Origin: Phycisphaerae bacterium | GTDB taxonomy: Bacteria > Planctomycetota > Phycisphaerae > UBA1845 | Reading direction: 5' to 3' | Assembly: GCA_021604825.1 (NCBI GenBank) | Contig: BQJS01000007.1 | Span: 1 to 53,731 of the forward strand | DNA: 53,731 bases | Shown: positions 53,152 to 53,731 of the stretch, one piece after another | How the letters are laid out: each line of letters starts with the position of its first letter | Position numbering within the stretch: position 1 is the stretch's first letter | The notes under the pieces: generated by a model | The model's input: the letters and a program-made list of their open reading frames with translations, nothing else | Told to the model about the DNA's origin: nothing | The model's database searches: none | Translations under genes and position numbers: made by a program

Positions 53152-53726
53152 ACAAGCAACGAAACGTCTGGAGAATTGCGCTTGAGGTCGCTGGGTATCA
53201 AGTGGCATGGTGGAGCTGTGTGTTGTCTGTGCGGGCGGGCGCGATGTGGATTGGACTGGCCGCCACCGCCACGATTTTCCTTATCCACATGGCCTACTCG
53301 CCATCTCGTCGCGCAGAGATTTGGTCGGTGCCTGCAGCAGCGGGTCTCGGTTTTGCCGCCGACAACGTGGCGACTTGGTTGGGCGCCCTTCACTTCGAAT
53401 CGACACATCATTGGGTGCTCCCGGCGCCGCTCTGGATTGCGGCCATGTGGCTCGCATTTGCAATGTTGATTTGGCCTTGCTTTTCGTGGTTAGCCGGGCG
53501 CCCGCTCGCTGCGGCATTCATGGGGGCAACAAGCGGTCCGACTGCCTATGGGGCTGGCGTGGCGCTGAATATCGTGGAGATGCCGGACTTGATTTGGAGC
53601 ATCGCCGTTCTTGCCGTGCTTTGGGCGATCGTCGTACCGCTCGCCATTATGCTGGTCGTGTCAGCCGCAGCCAATTCGACGAACAGCCAAGTCGCTGCTG
53701 GAACATACGCGAGGAACATGGCGTGA
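53148..53726 (+). CDS. DUF2878 family membrane protein
   Basis: 192 residues with about five hydrophobic segments (AMWIGLAATATIFLIHMAYS, FAADNVATWLG, PLWIAAMWLAFAMLIWPCFSW, ALNIVEMPDLIWSIAVLAVLWAIVVPLAIMLVV). DUF2878 proteins occur in the same lipid-modification gene sets as the preceding genes; no activity is known. The ATG overlaps the CFA synthase stop (ATGA). The TGA at 53724-53726 is 5 bp from the window edge, so further operon members may follow outside. Confidence 0.85.
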   Translation: MNKQRNVWRIALEVAGYQVAWWSCVLSVRAGAMWIGLAATATIFLIHMAYSPSRRAEIWSVPAAAGLGFAADNVATWLGALHFESTHHWVLPAPLWIAAMWLAFAMLIWPCFSWLAGRPLAAAFMGATSGPTAYGAGVALNIVEMPDLIWSIAVLAVLWAIVVPLAIMLVVSAAANSTNSQVAAGTYARNMA

Positions 53727-53731
53727 ATCAT

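Overview
The window looks like the chromosome of a planctomycete, most likely of the Phycisphaerae type. The evidence is in the protein families: a TIGR03067-type domain, a small membrane protein with the CPxCGYD...CxECG zinc ribbon, a secreted protein with GACC-type cysteine repeats and dockerin-like DFDNDGD calcium loops, and oversized type II secretion pseudopilins. Genus and species cannot be read from the sequence. No insertion sequence, phage, CRISPR array or rRNA is visible; there is one tRNA (Pro, UGG).

Layout. 1-4.7 kb: end of ribF, an NrnA-like DHH phosphoesterase, a bidirectional terminator, and a convergent pyruvate phosphate dikinase with a lysine-rich tail and a clear sigma-70-type promoter. 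4.9-20.6 kb: a co-directional type II secretion/type IV pilus-like cluster with two GspE/PilB ATPases, GspF, two GspG-like pseudopilins, GspH-, GspI- and GspJ-like minor pseudopilins and a very large GspK-like protein; no secretin is present here. 21.3-26.4 kb: the GACC-repeat secreted protein, then a convergent von Willebrand A-domain protein. 26.7-39.3 kb: a palindromic repeat pair, ispG, a putative LPP20-like secreted protein, a polytopic GT-C-like membrane protein, a DUF4139 protein, two minus-strand genes of unknown role, a large hairpin repeat, tsaB, a ClC transporter and a gamma-carbonic-anhydrase-like protein. 39.5-44.1 kb: a membrane Ser/Thr kinase with TPRs, an ArfB-like release factor, tRNA-Pro, a 3'-truncated four-helix-bundle gene and a three-domain TIGR03067/VOC protein. 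44.6-48.5 kb: an outer-membrane barrel, a small membrane protein, a 59-residue secreted peptide, a SpoIIE-type phosphatase and a peroxiredoxin-like gene. 48.9-53.7 kb: a tightly packed lipid-modification operon (fatty-acid desaturase, FAD oxidoreductase, DUF1365, cyclopropane-fatty-acid synthase, DUF2878).

Most notable observation: the peroxiredoxin-like gene on the minus strand (47919-48473) is intact only if an in-frame UGA at 48348-48350 is read as selenocysteine. The UGA sits exactly where the family has the first cysteine of its CxxC motif (UxFC here), and a hairpin with a GGUC loop follows at bacterial SECIS spacing. A conventional gene caller would start the protein at the ATG just after the UGA and lose the active site. 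Other points of interest are the lysine-rich tail on the dikinase, the two-ATPase, secretin-less pseudopilin cluster with giant subunits, a hairpin repeat pair with compensatory base changes, and the truncated four-helix-bundle gene next to nested inverted repeats.
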